NCBI GenBank assembly: GCA_963971225.1
Contig: OZ020269.1
Coordinates: forward strand, 1,550,001-1,614,000
Length of the DNA: 64,000 nucleotides
Reading direction: 5' to 3'
DNA from: Melieria omissa
Taxonomy: Eukaryota > Arthropoda > Insecta > Diptera > Ulidiidae
Shown here: piece by piece, positions 22,399-34,632 of the stretch
Position numbering within the stretch: the first letter of the stretch is position 1
Layout: every line of letters begins with the position of its first letter
Made by a program: the position numbers and the translations under genes
Notes under the pieces: generated by a model
The model's input: only the letters and a program-made list of their open reading frames with translations
Databases searched by the model: none
What the model was told of the DNA's origin: nothing

Positions 22399-24574
22399 CA
22401 CTGCAGAGCATAACTATAGACGCACCCACATTTTTCCGTTTCTTAGCAATTAAATTAAATTAAATTACCAAAATCTAATCATGCAGGGTCAAAGAGCTTT
22501 AAAAGTTATTGGCGCATAATCATAGTCCCGCATAAAAGCCGGCTTTAGTTAGCAAAAGACTAAAAAGATAAAGTCGACTTTAATTTTTCAGTTACCATAG
22601 TCAGTTTAGAACATGCTTCTACGTAGCAGCGACTTTTTGAAACAGCAAACGATGGCAACGGCAACTCTGCAAAAACTAGCGATTCGGAGTTACAAATGAG
22701 AATTTATTTTCGGAATTATGCCCATACCGATATATTTTGTAATCAATTATTTTGCAATATTTGTTTTCCTGAACACTAATTAGCAGTTAAAAATGGACGA
22801 CTACGGTTGGCTACTTGTGAAAAACAGACGGCAGCCTAAAAAAATCGACTGCACAATTTTCCGAGGATTAATCTGCCCATCTCTGACATAAACAAATCAA
22901 ACAAACAGCTGATCGATATGAAAATGTTTGCCTCCTTTACGGTGTAAAGAAAACAATTGTATTCTATTGCCGCTTGGTTCTTGAATGTTCAAACATCAAT
23001 TGCAAACTGAGCAGCAACTTTATCGACCAGTAACGACTGTAAAGGTCTTCGTCATCGAACTCGAAGGGATCCATCCGGCTTTTATATACTTTTCGCCGTC
23101 TCAGCACAATATCGTCGTTCATAATATTGAAACCTCTTTCAATTTCCTCGAAATGAAACATTTTAAATTTTTTTTAGTTTTTTTTCGTTTTTGAATTGAA
23201 AGTATTTTGAAAAAGTGCCATTTCTGCTCATTTTGACTCATTGTTAACTGGTTTAGCAAAAGCTTTTGCTTGTTTTCAAGTTAGAGTATACTTAAGCGTT
23301 AAAAGTTGATTTCCATATGTTTTCAAAATGCCACATGGTTCGTACTTGTCGGAAATCAAAAAAGGCAAAATTTTGGCTTTTCGCGAGAAAATTGTTGGAC
23401 TTCGCGAAATCGGTCGAAAATTTAAGTGATCGGACAAAGTAATGCGATCGTTTTTAAAAGATAGCACCAATTATGGCACAAACAAAAAAAGAGGAAGAAA
23501 ACTAAAGGTTTCTGAACGGGATAAACGTCGTGTAATTGCTGCCGATAGTAACTCTATGGAAACAGCTGAGCAAATTGGCATAGATTGTGGAGTTAATGTG
23601 TCTCGTTGGACAGTGAACAGAGTGTTGAAGGAGTCTCCGAACATTTCCTGGCAGAAATTGAAAAATATGCTCCGATTATTGGCACGCCATAAGAAATCCC
23701 GATTGCAATTCGCTCGAAACAATATGAGTATGAATTGGAAAAAAGTAAAACAGTTTTCCGAATCTCTAATTCTGCTTACTGAAGCATGAATTTTTTTGCA
23801 GATAATATTCTCCTATGAAAAGAAGTTTAACCTTGACGGTCCAGATGGATTTAATTCTTACTGAAGTGATTTAAGCAAAGAACCGCAGTATTTTTCCAAA
23901 AGAAACTTCGGTGGGGGTTTCTTAATAGCGTGGGGAGCATTTTGTGGGAACGGTATGTTGGAGCTGGCTTTTCCTAATCGGTGAAGTGGACTAGTTTTTC
24001 AACAAGATAATGCCTCTGTTCACAAAAGCAACGAGACATACACTTGGCTCCAGACACATCACATTCCTTTTCTTCAATGGCCAGCTTGTTCTCCAGATTT
24101 AAGTCCCATGGAGAACATGTGGGGAATACTGGTGCACATAGTGTTTGCTGAAAACAAGCAATACGACACGGTTGAGAGCTTAAAAGTGGCAGTTATTCAA
24201 CATTTAGAGTCGATTGGCGATTCTTCGCGTTTAAACCTTTTAGAAAGTTTGCCAAACCGAATTTTCGAGCTTATCCAAAACAAAGGAGGACCTACTCACT
24301 ACTGACACTCACACAACTAAAATTTGTTTTTTTTTAATACGTCATTATTGTACTCAAAATAAAATGTTCAAAGTGCGTCTATAGTTATGCACCAGCCAGA
24401 AACTGCATTTTTAATCGCAGTGTTCAGCAACATTTTTTTTTTATTTTGCACAAGAACCTCAAGTCGATAACTTTTAAAGCTCTTTGATTCTGCATCATTA
24501 GATTTTGCTCAAAAATTTTTAATTGGTCAGAAACGAAAAAAAGGTGGGTGCGTCTATAGTTATGCTCTGCAGTG
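22399..24574 (+). mobile_element. Tc1/mariner-superfamily transposon with long inverted ends
   Basis: TA at 22397-22398 and 24575-24576 flank CACTGCAGAGCATAACTATA-type termini. The inverted similarity continues inward for roughly 120 bp (shared AAAGAGCTTTAAAAGTTAT), and CATAACTATAGACGCA recurs subterminally at about 24368-24385. The left arm appears to be interrupted by about 0.7 kb of unrelated AT-rich sequence (roughly 22525-23300). The transposase frame is at 23328-24305. Confidence 0.85.
23328..24305 (+). pseudogene. Tc1-family transposase, broken
   Basis: The frame starts MPHGSYLSEIKKGKILAFRE (ATG near 23328) with an HTH region, a second HTH-like part (CGVNVSRWTVNRVLKE) and a catalytic core. 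Stops interrupt it near 23427 and 23787, and there are frame changes. The first catalytic Asp of the FSDEKKFNLDGPDG-type motif is Tyr here (FSYEKKFNLDGPDG). The second Asp ([11 protein letters not shown]) and the Glu ([12 protein letters not shown]) remain, 34 residues apart. It ends [11 protein letters not shown] at the stop at 24303-24305. The element is inactive but recent enough to read easily. Confidence 0.85.
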
Positions 24575-25116
24575 TATACTAATGGGACATCAACTGACAC
24601 TCTACTCCACAAAAAGAAAATAAGACGATTATTTGCGATTATTGAGGTTTTTTCGGCAGCAGTTGCTTTTACTGAGTCTATAATGTATAAAATTCGGTGG
24701 TTGCGATAACCGAGGAGTTGCGCAAATCGAGGGTTGCTTTTACCGAGTCGCTACTGTATTTAAAAAAACGGTTAATTTGTTCTATTTGTTTTATGCGATT
24801 TTTTGTCCCTAACTATAAGGTAACTACAAAGTAATGCAGAATCCACCCAAATTTAATGCGGGCATAGAAATTAAAAAACAGTTAATTGTTGTTTGTTTTT
24901 TGCTGTTTGGAATTTTATTTTACATATTTGTAATTTTCTTGCGTGCATTATGAAATCGTAATCAGTGCTTAGTCTCGCGCGTGCGGTCGCAGTGCAGCGA
25001 AATAAAGTTAATTGAAATCGAAGTGAAAAACTAAATTAAAAAAGGTGAATTGTTAAACAATTTTATATTTTTTTTCAAGTGATTGCTTTAATTTTAATTA
25101 TTTAAGCTAAGCCAAA

Positions 25117-25401
25117 ATGAGAAGTGCAAGCAAAAGAAATTTAAGAAGGCTTTTGAAAAAGGAAAGGGATTCATATTCAAATAAATTTAATTCATGTAAT
25201 GTTGCTAAGTCAGAAGGCACCTGTTCCTCTGCTAATGTGCAGAGCCAAACAGGAATTTATATTGACAATATTAGTGTCCAAGAAAATTGTTCCGAGAAAA
25301 TTGTCCAATTGAAGTCGAAAAGTGTGACCCGGTTTCATATGCGTCTTTCAGTTCCAAAGTTACGCGAAAAATTTCAGTCGCAAAAAATATACTGTCAGTA
25401 G
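25117..25401 (+). CDS. Unrecognised 94-residue basic ORF (possibly TE-derived)
   Basis: ATG 25117 follows an AT-rich leader; the product starts MRSASKRNLRRLLKKERDSY and is Lys/Arg- and Ser/Asn-rich, ending at a stop near 25400. The basic RNLRRLL start reminds me of N-terminal parts of orphan transposon-associated proteins in insect genomes, but I cannot name a family. It stops just before the tandem repeats at 25.45 kb. It could be the first exon of a TE gene or a chance ORF in Psc intron 2. Confidence 0.35.
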   Translation: MRSASKRNLRRLLKKERDSYSNKFNSCNVAKSEGTCSSANVQSQTGIYIDNISVQENCSEKIVQLKSKSVTRFHMRLSVPKLREKFQSQKIYCQ

Positions 25402-25444
25402 AATGACACAACTATGGGACGATGGTATACAACTTTAAAGCTTT

Positions 25445-26060
25445 CCAACTTATTGTTCCGAAGATATTCTACATTAAAAATTTGGGTTTTATGGGCGGTG
25501 CCATGCCCCTCGTCCAATACCCACCATGTCGAAGGGCACGTCGAAATCGTATGTATTTGCCAAATATCTTGATGTGTGATTTGCAGTTCCAAAGTTATTG
25601 AACACAATAAGGTCGCTTACCACGCCCCTTGTCCAACGCCCATACAATTTAACCACTTGAACGACACGTCTAAGCAATGATGCTATATCAAAATTCAATG
25701 CTGGCTGACTTATAATTCCGAAGATATTTCATATTAAAAACTTGGTTTGTATGGGCAGTTCCAGGCCTCCTCGTCCGATACCCACCCCATTCCCCATTTC
25801 GAAGGGCACATCTAATTCTTAAGTTTGTGTCAAATCTCTTAACTGTGTGATTTGTAGTTCCAGAGTTATTCAAAACATTTGAGTTGCTTAAAAAGTGCCA
25901 CGTCCCTTGTCCAACGCTCACAAAGTTTTACCAGTGAAACGGCAGATCAAACGGTGGCTCCGCACCAAATTTTAATGCTGCCCGATTCCTCATTCCGAAG
26001 ATATTCCATATTGAAAATTTAATTTGTATGGGCGGTGCCACGCCCCCTTGTCAAAAACCA
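25445..26060. repeat. Tandem repeat, ~270-bp unit, about 2.3 copies
   Basis: The phrase TTCCGAAGATATT followed by TATGGGCGGTGCCACGCCCC-like text starts near 25457, 25716 and 25994, giving units of roughly 260-278 bases. Each unit also has GATTTGYAGTTCCARAGTTAT. A lone relative lies at 40840-40990, at the other end of the same intron. Confidence 0.7.
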
Positions 26061-26074
26061 ATCCCATTCCCCTA

Positions 26075-26690
26075 TCGAATCGCTAAATCGTCTGATACCC
26101 ATATTGCTAAGACAAATATACCATGGCTGATTTGTTATTATAGTGATCCTGGGGAAAAGGCATATCGGGTGGGCGTGGTCAATCTGATATATCCTATGTT
26201 AACATCAACGAAGCACGGAATCATTCGATATTAATACTGATTTATCGACAGGTACCATAGCTGCGTTTTGTTAGTTTAGAGGGCACGGAAAGTAGGCGTG
26301 ACCGATTATATTATAGCCTATGTTTGCAGCAATGACACGCTGAATCGTTTGATACCCATATTGCTAAGACACATTTACCATGGCTGAAAAGACATATCAG
26401 GTGGGCGTGGTCAATCTTATATATCCTATGTTAACATCAATGAAATACGGAATCATTTGGTATTAATACTGATTTACCAACATGTACTGTAGCTTCGTTT
26501 TGTTAGTTTAGTGGGCACGGAAAGTGGGCGTGGCCGATTATGTTATAGCCTATGTTTGCCGCAATGATAAGCTGAATCGTTTGATACCCATATTGCCTTT
26601 CAAAAGCATACCATAGATGAGTTTTGTTACCATAGTGGGCGTAAGAAGGGGGCGTGGTCATTCTCATATAGCCTATGTACCATTCCCACA
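26075..26690. repeat. Second tandem repeat, ~235-255-bp unit
   Basis: GATACCCATATTGCTAAGAC and the downstream GGGCGTGGTCAAT and GGCGTGRCCGATTATRTTATAGCC blocks recur. Unit starts are near 26092, 26349 and 26582, the last copy being shorter. The array directly follows the 25.4-kb array and shares its GGGCGTGGC flavour, so both may be parts of one complex satellite or element tail. Confidence 0.7.
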
Positions 26691-26771
26691 GATAAAAAAA
26701 TGTTCGGTTCAATGGTTTTTGCCTGATTGTGGCTCAAAAAACGTCACACTTGCTTTTATATAATAGTATAG

Positions 26772-26838
26772 ATATTATTGTTATATTATATTATATTATT
26801 ATTATATTATATTATTATATTATTATTATATTATATTC
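26772..26838. repeat. TTATA-type AT microsatellite
   Basis: Imperfect runs of TATTATATTATTA follow the tandem arrays. Pure AT, no other content. Confidence 0.8.
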
Positions 26839-29577
26839 CAAAATTAAATTAAAACACAGACGACCTTGTTGTGTGTCTAATAAGCATTATCCATATTATT
26901 CACAAAAAAGATTACAACTAAAACACACGAAATTCGCAAAAGAATAAGTTAGTTAAAAAAAACAAAAAGTTAGCGTAAAAACCAATGAAATTCAAAAAAA
27001 CAAAAAAATTTTAAACAAAAAAAGGGAATCACAGCTGATTCAGAAGTGCTACCATACTGTTGTATAGCACAGCTGAATGTAGATCGTTACCACATTGTTT
27101 AATACATGTATGTGATGTTCATAGCGAGCATCGCGTTTATAATAATCATAGATTTTTGTGTGAAACGGTAACAGTAAATAGAACAATTTCTCATTTCTAC
27201 ATATTACTAAACACTTTCTTGGCAAGTTATGTACGACCGGACATTTTTGTGTTCGGTTGTACTTCGCAAACGGACACGAACAAAACTTCCGAAAACCGAA
27301 CTGTCCGGGCGAAAACCGGACAGTTGGTAGCCCTGGTTCAAACCCCCAAATATGTGTTTGTAAAATAATTTTTAGTGACTCGGAAGTTTTGTACGGTACT
27401 GTACATGGTTTTCATTGTTTGAGACTTGAATATGTTCTCGCTGATTCTTCGTTAAAATTTTATTGCCCGTCGTTTTTCCCTGCTGGAAAAATTATATGTC
27501 TTTTGATGGTTAAGAAGAATCGAACCCATTTTTTGTGGGATTATTCCCAGTCGTGCTATTCTTTTTACGACCAGTCAGGATACGGAGCAAAAACAAAAAC
27601 TTTAATTTTCTGCCACTAGATGTGAAAACAGTCTCTCGGCGCACAATCTTAAATGCTCCAAAATGTTAGTTATCTTCCACGTCATAAAGATTATTTTCGA
27701 AGCGTTTGATCCAATCTTTGTATATTATCCCCGGTATAAAACAGTTAGGGTAGACTTTCATACAAGAATTCTATTGGGTTCGAACTTGTTTTTTTCTTTC
27801 ACGAGATTTGACACGGTAATGTGTCGTGGAAATATATGGTTAGCTAAATGAGCGCATATAAATTAAAACGGTAATGCCAATACTAAGTGCTTGAAAAAAC
27901 GAAACGACTGATAAACGAGCGCTTTTGCTTCGAGTGCATCTACGAAGATAATAATTTTATCGTTAAGCATTTCAATTCGATATATTATTTAATACTCTAG
28001 TTGTTCCAAAAGATCGGCTTAGAAATAAATATACATATGTATATAGCACTGGTAGTGTAGCAATAATGCCTGGGGTTTTTGTATTTGCCGACGGCGATGC
28101 GTATGGACAAATTAATGAATCAAAAAGTAAAGTCCGCACTACGAACAACGTGACAGGCCAAGTAGCAGACCAGCGAATAATGTTCCAATCCTACTCGTTC
28201 CCATTTCTTCCAAACGTGTTTCCACTACGCACTCGGAAGACGCACGAGTTCACACATTTCTTTTAAGAATTGCATTTTCATTTCACCATTTAGCAAGAAA
28301 TTTTTTGAAAAAGAAGTAAAGATATAAAAGACATAAATTTATTTGAAGATCAATTACCTGAGGGTGATGTGTGTTGTGTAGTTGGAGTAGATTACATGAG
28401 GGGTTATATCTGATGAAGATTTTTAAAAATTTAAAGGAAATGTTGTGAGTTTTACATAAAGTTTCTTAATTCTTTAAGAAAAAGAGTTAATTTTAATGAT
28501 GAAATATAAAACTTTTTGCCAAAGTTTTCACCCGAGCATGTCTTGCTGCGTAAAACAAATACTGTTCTAGCAATTGTTTCCACGCTTTTTTCCGAAGAGA
28601 TTAAATATCTCGAAGAAATTAACAATGAGAATCTTTTCAAATGTTGGTATAACTGAATTTTGGGCAAAGATTTTCTTGCTTAAAAAATTAATTAAACGAG
28701 CCTCTTTTCAAAAACATTTTAAGAGTTGTTAAAGGCATTTCATCCATTCCCCACTCTTCAACCAATCAAAAGCAAGTTACGAAAAGAAAGATTTCTTGAA
28801 AGCCAGTAGAAGATGTTGTTATGATTTTAAGAATGATTCCTATTTAGAGTAATTTATATATATATGTTCCTTGTTTAAATTAGAAGTGAATTTCAGGTGT
28901 TGTTAAATACACATTTTAATTTCGAATAAATTTGAAATTGTTTTTGAATTGTTTTTTAATAATGATGTTATTAAAGTTGCCTTCGAGAGCTTGGAATAAA
29001 ATTGATACAATTTGCTTGAATATGGTACACTCCTATGCTGATGTTTGATACGATACACTTGGGCCCAAATTCCATCACTGTTGCACATTAATTGTATTTT
29101 ATTGCATTTGTTCATTTATTGTATTTGTACATTAATTGTATTTAGCGTTCTTCTATGCACTTTAACCTGTGCCGTGTTTCTTCCCATTGTTTTTTGTATT
29201 GTTGACTATATATTTTTTATTTTTTGGGAGCTCGGACTCGCAAATTTCAGCAGCAGGTACAACTTCGCGTGGTAAAACTTCGTCCCGTCCAAGCGCATTG
29301 CCATCGCCATGCGATATTCTAAAAAACTAAACGTTACTAAAAAATAAAGGCAAACATTATTCAACTTTTTTTTACAAATTTTTCCATTTTAAATGCACCT
29401 GCTGCCAAAACAATTATCAAACTGTCAACTATTTGTAGTGCACTGCTTTCGAAGTGATGAGAGTGCTACCACATAAGTTTTGTTTTTGCATATTTTCACT
29501 TATAATGTCAAAAGCAGCCCAACATAAATTTTGGTAGATGTGGGAGAAACTTGATTTTAAAAATAAATGTGGTAGAT
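26839..29577. other. Psc intron 2 stretch without confident elements
   Basis: Several 60-120-codon open frames occur, but none shows a motif I recognise. GGACAGTTGGTAGCCCTG ending near 27334 looks like one hAT-type terminus (inverted CAGGGCTACCAAC), but I found no partner end. Confidence 0.35.
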
Positions 29578-30119
29578 CTACCACATATCGCACACGCACT
29601 ACAATAGTGACACAACTCAAAATTTTTTATTTTCGGGTTTATGTGTTAATACTGTGCACAATGCATAAATCTACCAATCAGCGAAAGCGCTTGTGTCACT
29701 TTTGACGAAATAAATTTTTGTTAAAGTTAATTTTAAGCAAAATTCTGACAATTTTTGTATATATTTTTAATTATTAAAATTAATTATGAATTGTCAAAAT
29801 TTTTCTTTCAACTTTTTAACTATCATTTATAATTATTAAATTTAGAAAAAGTGGCACAACTTGAAATAGTTCCGTAATTATTGAATTAAAATATCATCAA
29901 AACAGTCACAATTCAAAATTTTGGATTTTCTAGTGTAAAATAAAAAACAAATTCTTCGAACTTACCAAAAAGCATAATCTGGAAGGATTTTCTACTGAAC
30001 GGTCTATTCGTTATTAAAAAAAAATGTTTATTTAGCTCAAAAACAGTTTTTTGCGTTTCCAGAAAAATCAAAAATTTTTAGTTGTGTCACTTTTGTTGTG
30101 CGTGTGCGATATGTGGTAG
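29578..30119. mobile_element. 542-bp MITE with CTACCACATATCGCACACGC ends
   Basis: CTACCACATATCGCACACGC at 29578 is exactly mirrored at 30100-30119. The inverted similarity continues through CACTACAAYARTGACACAACT, about 45 bp in all. The interior is non-coding and very AT-rich. No clear target duplication is seen outside the repeat; ATAT just inside could be one if the true ends start at CGCACACGC. Confidence 0.65.
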
Positions 30120-31072
30120 AAGTAAGCAAACTGATCGGTACGCACAGAACTGGAGCATACGGCAAGTAAATCCTAAGTAGCGCCACTCTTTTTTCGAGCT
30201 GTTAGTGGTACAGAATGTGGCAGTGTTGCCGCAAAGTACAGAATGTGGTAGTGTTACCCCAACGCCATTTTCTGTTGGTTTAGGTAGCAAATTTTGTGCC
30301 TATTTTTCTGATTGCTTTGCCAATCAAGTATTAAAGAAATGTTTGAAAGATCAAATATCTTAAGATAACTGGCCAATTACTGTAAAAATACAATAGTTTT
30401 TATCATAATTCACTAAAATAGAGAAGATTTGAATACTAATTTAGATTTTGCATGCATAAAAATAATTTTATAATGAAAACAATAAACTTTCCGAATCAAT
30501 ATTAATGTAATTTTCTTCTTGTACAAGTTAAAAAGCCCGCTACAAAGTTTGTTGTGATAAATTACCTCAAAACTTTTACGTAATAGTAATGTTGTGCATG
30601 TTTATAAATCATAATAAGTATTAAGAATATGTTTTTATTCTTTTTTATTGGCAACACAAATGCACGACACGATGATTTTATCAGAACATGATGAATGTGT
30701 TCAGGATAACATTTTTTTATTCATTATTAAATACCTTTGATGCGACTGAATTGACTGAAATAATTTAAATGAAATCATAACCATTACAAATATTTTCCAT
30801 TTAAATACATTTCTATATTCACCATCGATAGCAAAAATTTCAACCCTGGCTTATAATAATTTTACAACTTTCACCACACAATGTGTAATTTTTCACCACG
30901 GTGCGCAAATAACCTCATTTGTTTATAAAAAAATGTCACGGAATGACACATCGTTTGCAATCATGTATGGTATCTAAATCGCATTATCACCTTCATATCA
31001 GCCGCATTGCGCACCATGGCGCACCAGTCGCCGGTGCAGCCAGCAGACTGGCTCGCTGAGTCTTGTCATTTA

Positions 31073-32703
31073 CACTAGTCAGAAAAAGTTTGCGTACGGG
31101 CAAGTCAAAATTATGTTATCATCAATTTTGACCTCAAAAATGGTTTCTCTGTTTATAAAAACTTATTTACAATATTCATATATACCTTAGCTGCACTTAT
31201 TGTTCTGTTTTAGATGAATTAAATAATTATTTTCCATGTATTCGTATCTATTGACAATATACTCACAAAACGGTGCAGAATAAGTTTGCGCACAAAACTA
31301 ATAACGGGACTTTCCAGTTATGATTTTAATTTTTATTTGGAAATTTCTATTCCAATTATTATTTGTAAATTTTTTTTAACTATATATGTGCTTGAAATTA
31401 TATAGAAAGCAGTAAAACCCAAGCGAAAAAAAATAAAAATGGATAAAAGGATAATCTTACTAAATCTTTCCCAAATGGACAAACAATTTCGTGAAAGTAG
31501 ATAAACTTTTCGAAGAGCACATTTGTCATTTCAAAAAGCCATCTTAAATTTCGAAAAAACCAGAAACTCTTGCTTCTTTGCTACGATCTGGCCATTTTCT
31601 TAAGCTACCCAAGCAATAGGATAGCGATCAGTGCATCATAATCTAATTCTAGCTGCATCCAATATCTTCAGAAATGTACACAAATATTTTATAAAATCCA
31701 GTAGCAGTGACTTTATAAGAAAAGTCCTGAAAAAAACACATTTATCCTACATAATAGCATGTAAGAATCTCATATTTAGCTTACTAACAAGGAGCACAGA
31801 ATTTCTTTCGTGAAAGAGTCCATCAAAGAGTCTAGAAAACCGGATTTCTGGGACTATATGTTGTTATCTATGGAGTAGGAAGATTTATTATTCTCTGATA
31901 ATGGTTTGGCATATTTGGCATTAAAAGGCAACTAATTTGAAGAGGATTCAGTGAATGACAAAAATCTGACATTAACAGTAAAGCATAGCATATTAGGGGG
32001 TATGGTATGGGGCTGCATGTCTAGTAAAGGAGTGAGCAGGCTGTGTTTTTTGTATTCAGAAATGGTTCCGAGGGATTATTTACATATTCTAAAAGCTTAT
32101 GCAAGCCAAGGTTTCAAAATTTTGAATCAGGTTCTAACATTTCTTTTCAACTTTACGATGACCATAAGGCGCATTGCATACGATGTGAAGCTATCTTTGC
32201 TATTAACTGGCTCGAAAAAGTTGAAAAAGTTCCTCCCTAGTCACCCAACATGCATTTAATTAAATATATAAGGGTGTACTTGAACACTGAGCCCAAAAAT
32301 ACTCCATCTTCAAAGATATAGTAAACAAATATAACTATTCAAGGATATAACAAAAGAACCGCTGAAAAACACATAATTTAATAAAATGTATGCCCGAAAC
32401 TTCTGCAGGGAGTTCCAATAAGAGAAGCATATCCAAAAAGTTATTAATTTTTAGTTTCAATTAAATTTTTGCTACATAACCTTATCTTGTACGCAAACTT
32501 TTTCTGAGGTGAATGCATAACACATTTTTTTTTGCCCTCCTTTTACAATTTGGTCATGTTTTTGTTATTATTATCTTAATAGAATAATAGAACTAAGTTT
32601 ATGGAAAAAATAAAAAATCGTTTTTTTTTAATTACTTAAAGTGATGTATGTTTCATATGAAAAAACTATGTACCCCTTGTACGCAAACTTATTCTGACTA
32701 GTG
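31073..32703 (+). mobile_element. Tc1-like transposon, heavily decayed
   Basis: TA at 31071-31072 and 32704-32705 flank inverted ends CACTAGTCAGAAAAAGTTTG / inverse of the right end (CACTAGTCAGAATAAGTTTG). Subterminal copies of AGAATAAGTTTGCGCACA and GTACGCAAACTTTTTCTGAG lie about 200 bp inside each end, the double-repeat layout known from some Tc1-family elements. A transposase on the + strand begins near 31440 (MDKRIILLNLSQMDKQFRES). It keeps LTVKHSILGGMVWGCMSSKG near 31970 but is full of stops. Confidence 0.8.
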
Positions 32704-34632
32704 TATGTCAGTATGCCATTTATACCAATCCTCTGATGAAATAACCTATTATTTATTTTAAATTATTGTTTAAATTATTTCATAATGTACCATTTTCTGT
32801 TCTTAGCAGAATTTTAAATTACATTTCAAGTTTCAGGCAGAGTTGTTTTTGAAGAGCCAATAAAATAATTTAAAATTTGTTCAGAAATTTTGCTGAAAAT
32901 CAACTAATTTATGATAATTTCCTTTAACTTTCTTTTCCCTGGTTATAGCAATATAAAACATCAGCGCTTCTTATGTAAAATCGTGTTAAATTACATTTGA
33001 GGAATTCATGTAAACCGCAGTTTTTTCAGTAATTTTCATGTGGCAGTACTGCCACATTCTGTACTTGTTTACCGCGATTTTGATTTTCACGTGAACAACA
33101 ACAATTTGACAGTTCTTGTCATACAGAATCGACGTCTGGTTGTCAAAGAGTGGCGCTACTTAGGATTTACTTTGGCATACGGCGTAAGAGAACAAATGCC
33201 CCGTGAGAATGTGTGTGCACTCGGCAAGTATACAATTACGACGACGCGTCGTCGTCTGGCGACGTTGCCAGGCGGCAACGAACGCCATCTACGACATGTG
33301 ATTTGGGCGAGGTGTTTCCAATGCAAAATCTCTTGATGCTTACGCGTTTGCAGTTCATCTTCCACTTTGCTTTCTTTTTTATATCGAGGTGATAGTAGAA
33401 AGTGAATATAATAAGAAGACTCCATAGCACTCATTGACTTTTTCATACCTCTTAACTGTTAAATTATGGGTAGCTCAACGCTCAATCAGCAATTTGTTTT
33501 GCTGGTATTCCAGGTCCTTCTTTTGTCGAATTCTTTTAACCCTCTACTGCTCCATACGGCCTTAAGGCACGGTCCACCAAAACCTAGTAAAGTCCACATA
33601 CATTTTAAGTTTTTTTAAGAAATTTTTAGGGCATGTTATAGAAAATTAAGTTGTCATTTCTTTAATGTAGCACGGCTGTAAGCGTCACATGTTTCCCATT
33701 ATTATCAGTTGAAATTTGAACGTCGTGGAAATTAGTAGAAATAATTATTTCGTGAAATGTAAAGAAAAGAAAAAATTATTAAAAATACTTTTCGTTAAAT
33801 TAAAACAAAGAATTTATGGGTGAGTACCTTGTAATGTAATTTATTGATTTGAAGTGTTTATAGTTAAAAAAAAGGATTTACAGTTACTTTTTCGGCTTGA
33901 GAAAGCAGACTGTCTTTAGGCTGCATCAGGCAACAAAGCGAAGAGATGTAATGCATTTGGTCACTAACGTATACTTGTATGTGGTTTCCGTTTTATAGAT
34001 ATCAATCGGCATTTAAAAAAATTGTCGGTTTTATGGGACAAAGAAGTACAGGAAGTTTTAGAAAACTTGGATTCCGATGTTTTCGAAGAAACTAATGAAG
34101 AAACCGTTAATGAAGTGTTAGCTATGTTAAATTCAAAGTTCAAAATAGGAAATTTAGTTAAAAGGAGACATTTTTCCTCTTTCATTTGATACCCATATCT
34201 TCATCATTGCACAACGGAAAATAATTTTAAAAATATATTTGAAATGTGTATTTATATACTTAAAATTTTAAAGTCCTTTAAAAAGGACTTTGGGTCAGAA
34301 AATGAAAAACTGACTATGCCAGGATATTATAAATGACCTCTAGTTTCACGTCTATATCAACATTCGTATGGGTCTCGGCAAAAATATTTTTTTTTTGTCG
34401 CACGGTGTTATAAATGTAAAGTTGGTGTTCACTCACTGCTTTATAACTTCGTCATTTTTCTTTCGATTTTATTGATGTTAGGCTCAAATAATATATAATT
34501 CATCCTAAATTTTGTCCATACAAAAAAAATCATTCAAAAATTTATGATTTTGAAAATGGTCGAAAATTCACTTTTTTACAACTTTCACCGTCAATAACTT
34601 CCCCAAATCTCATCTCATTTGGACAATCTATA
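32704..34632. other. Psc intron 2 stretch, no confident element
   Basis: At 33040-33184 there is an inverted, partly matching copy of 30157-30258 (see findings). At 33968-34189 an open + frame encodes DINRHLKKLSVLWDKEVQEV and continues ENLDSDVFEETNEE to RRHFSSFI; it is acidic, with no family recognised, and sits after an AG that could be an acceptor. Otherwise AT-rich. Confidence 0.35.

Larger units (their letters stand above)
22095..24756. mobile_element. pogo-like TIR element hosting a Tc1-type transposon
   Basis: CAGTAGGGACTCGGTAAAAG at 22095 and the inverse of the segment ending at 24756 (CAGTAGCGACTCGGTAAAAG) are inverted ends with one mismatch over 25 bp. TA flanks both sides (22093-22094 and 24757-24758). 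Its own interior is only about 485 bp (22095-22398 and 24575-24756) and non-coding. CAGT ends with TA duplication suggest the pogo/Tigger group. Confidence 0.7.

Noticed and set aside
27240..27340. hAT terminus (inverted CAGGGCTACCAAC)
   Set aside because: Only one end was found, with no partner, duplication or transposase.
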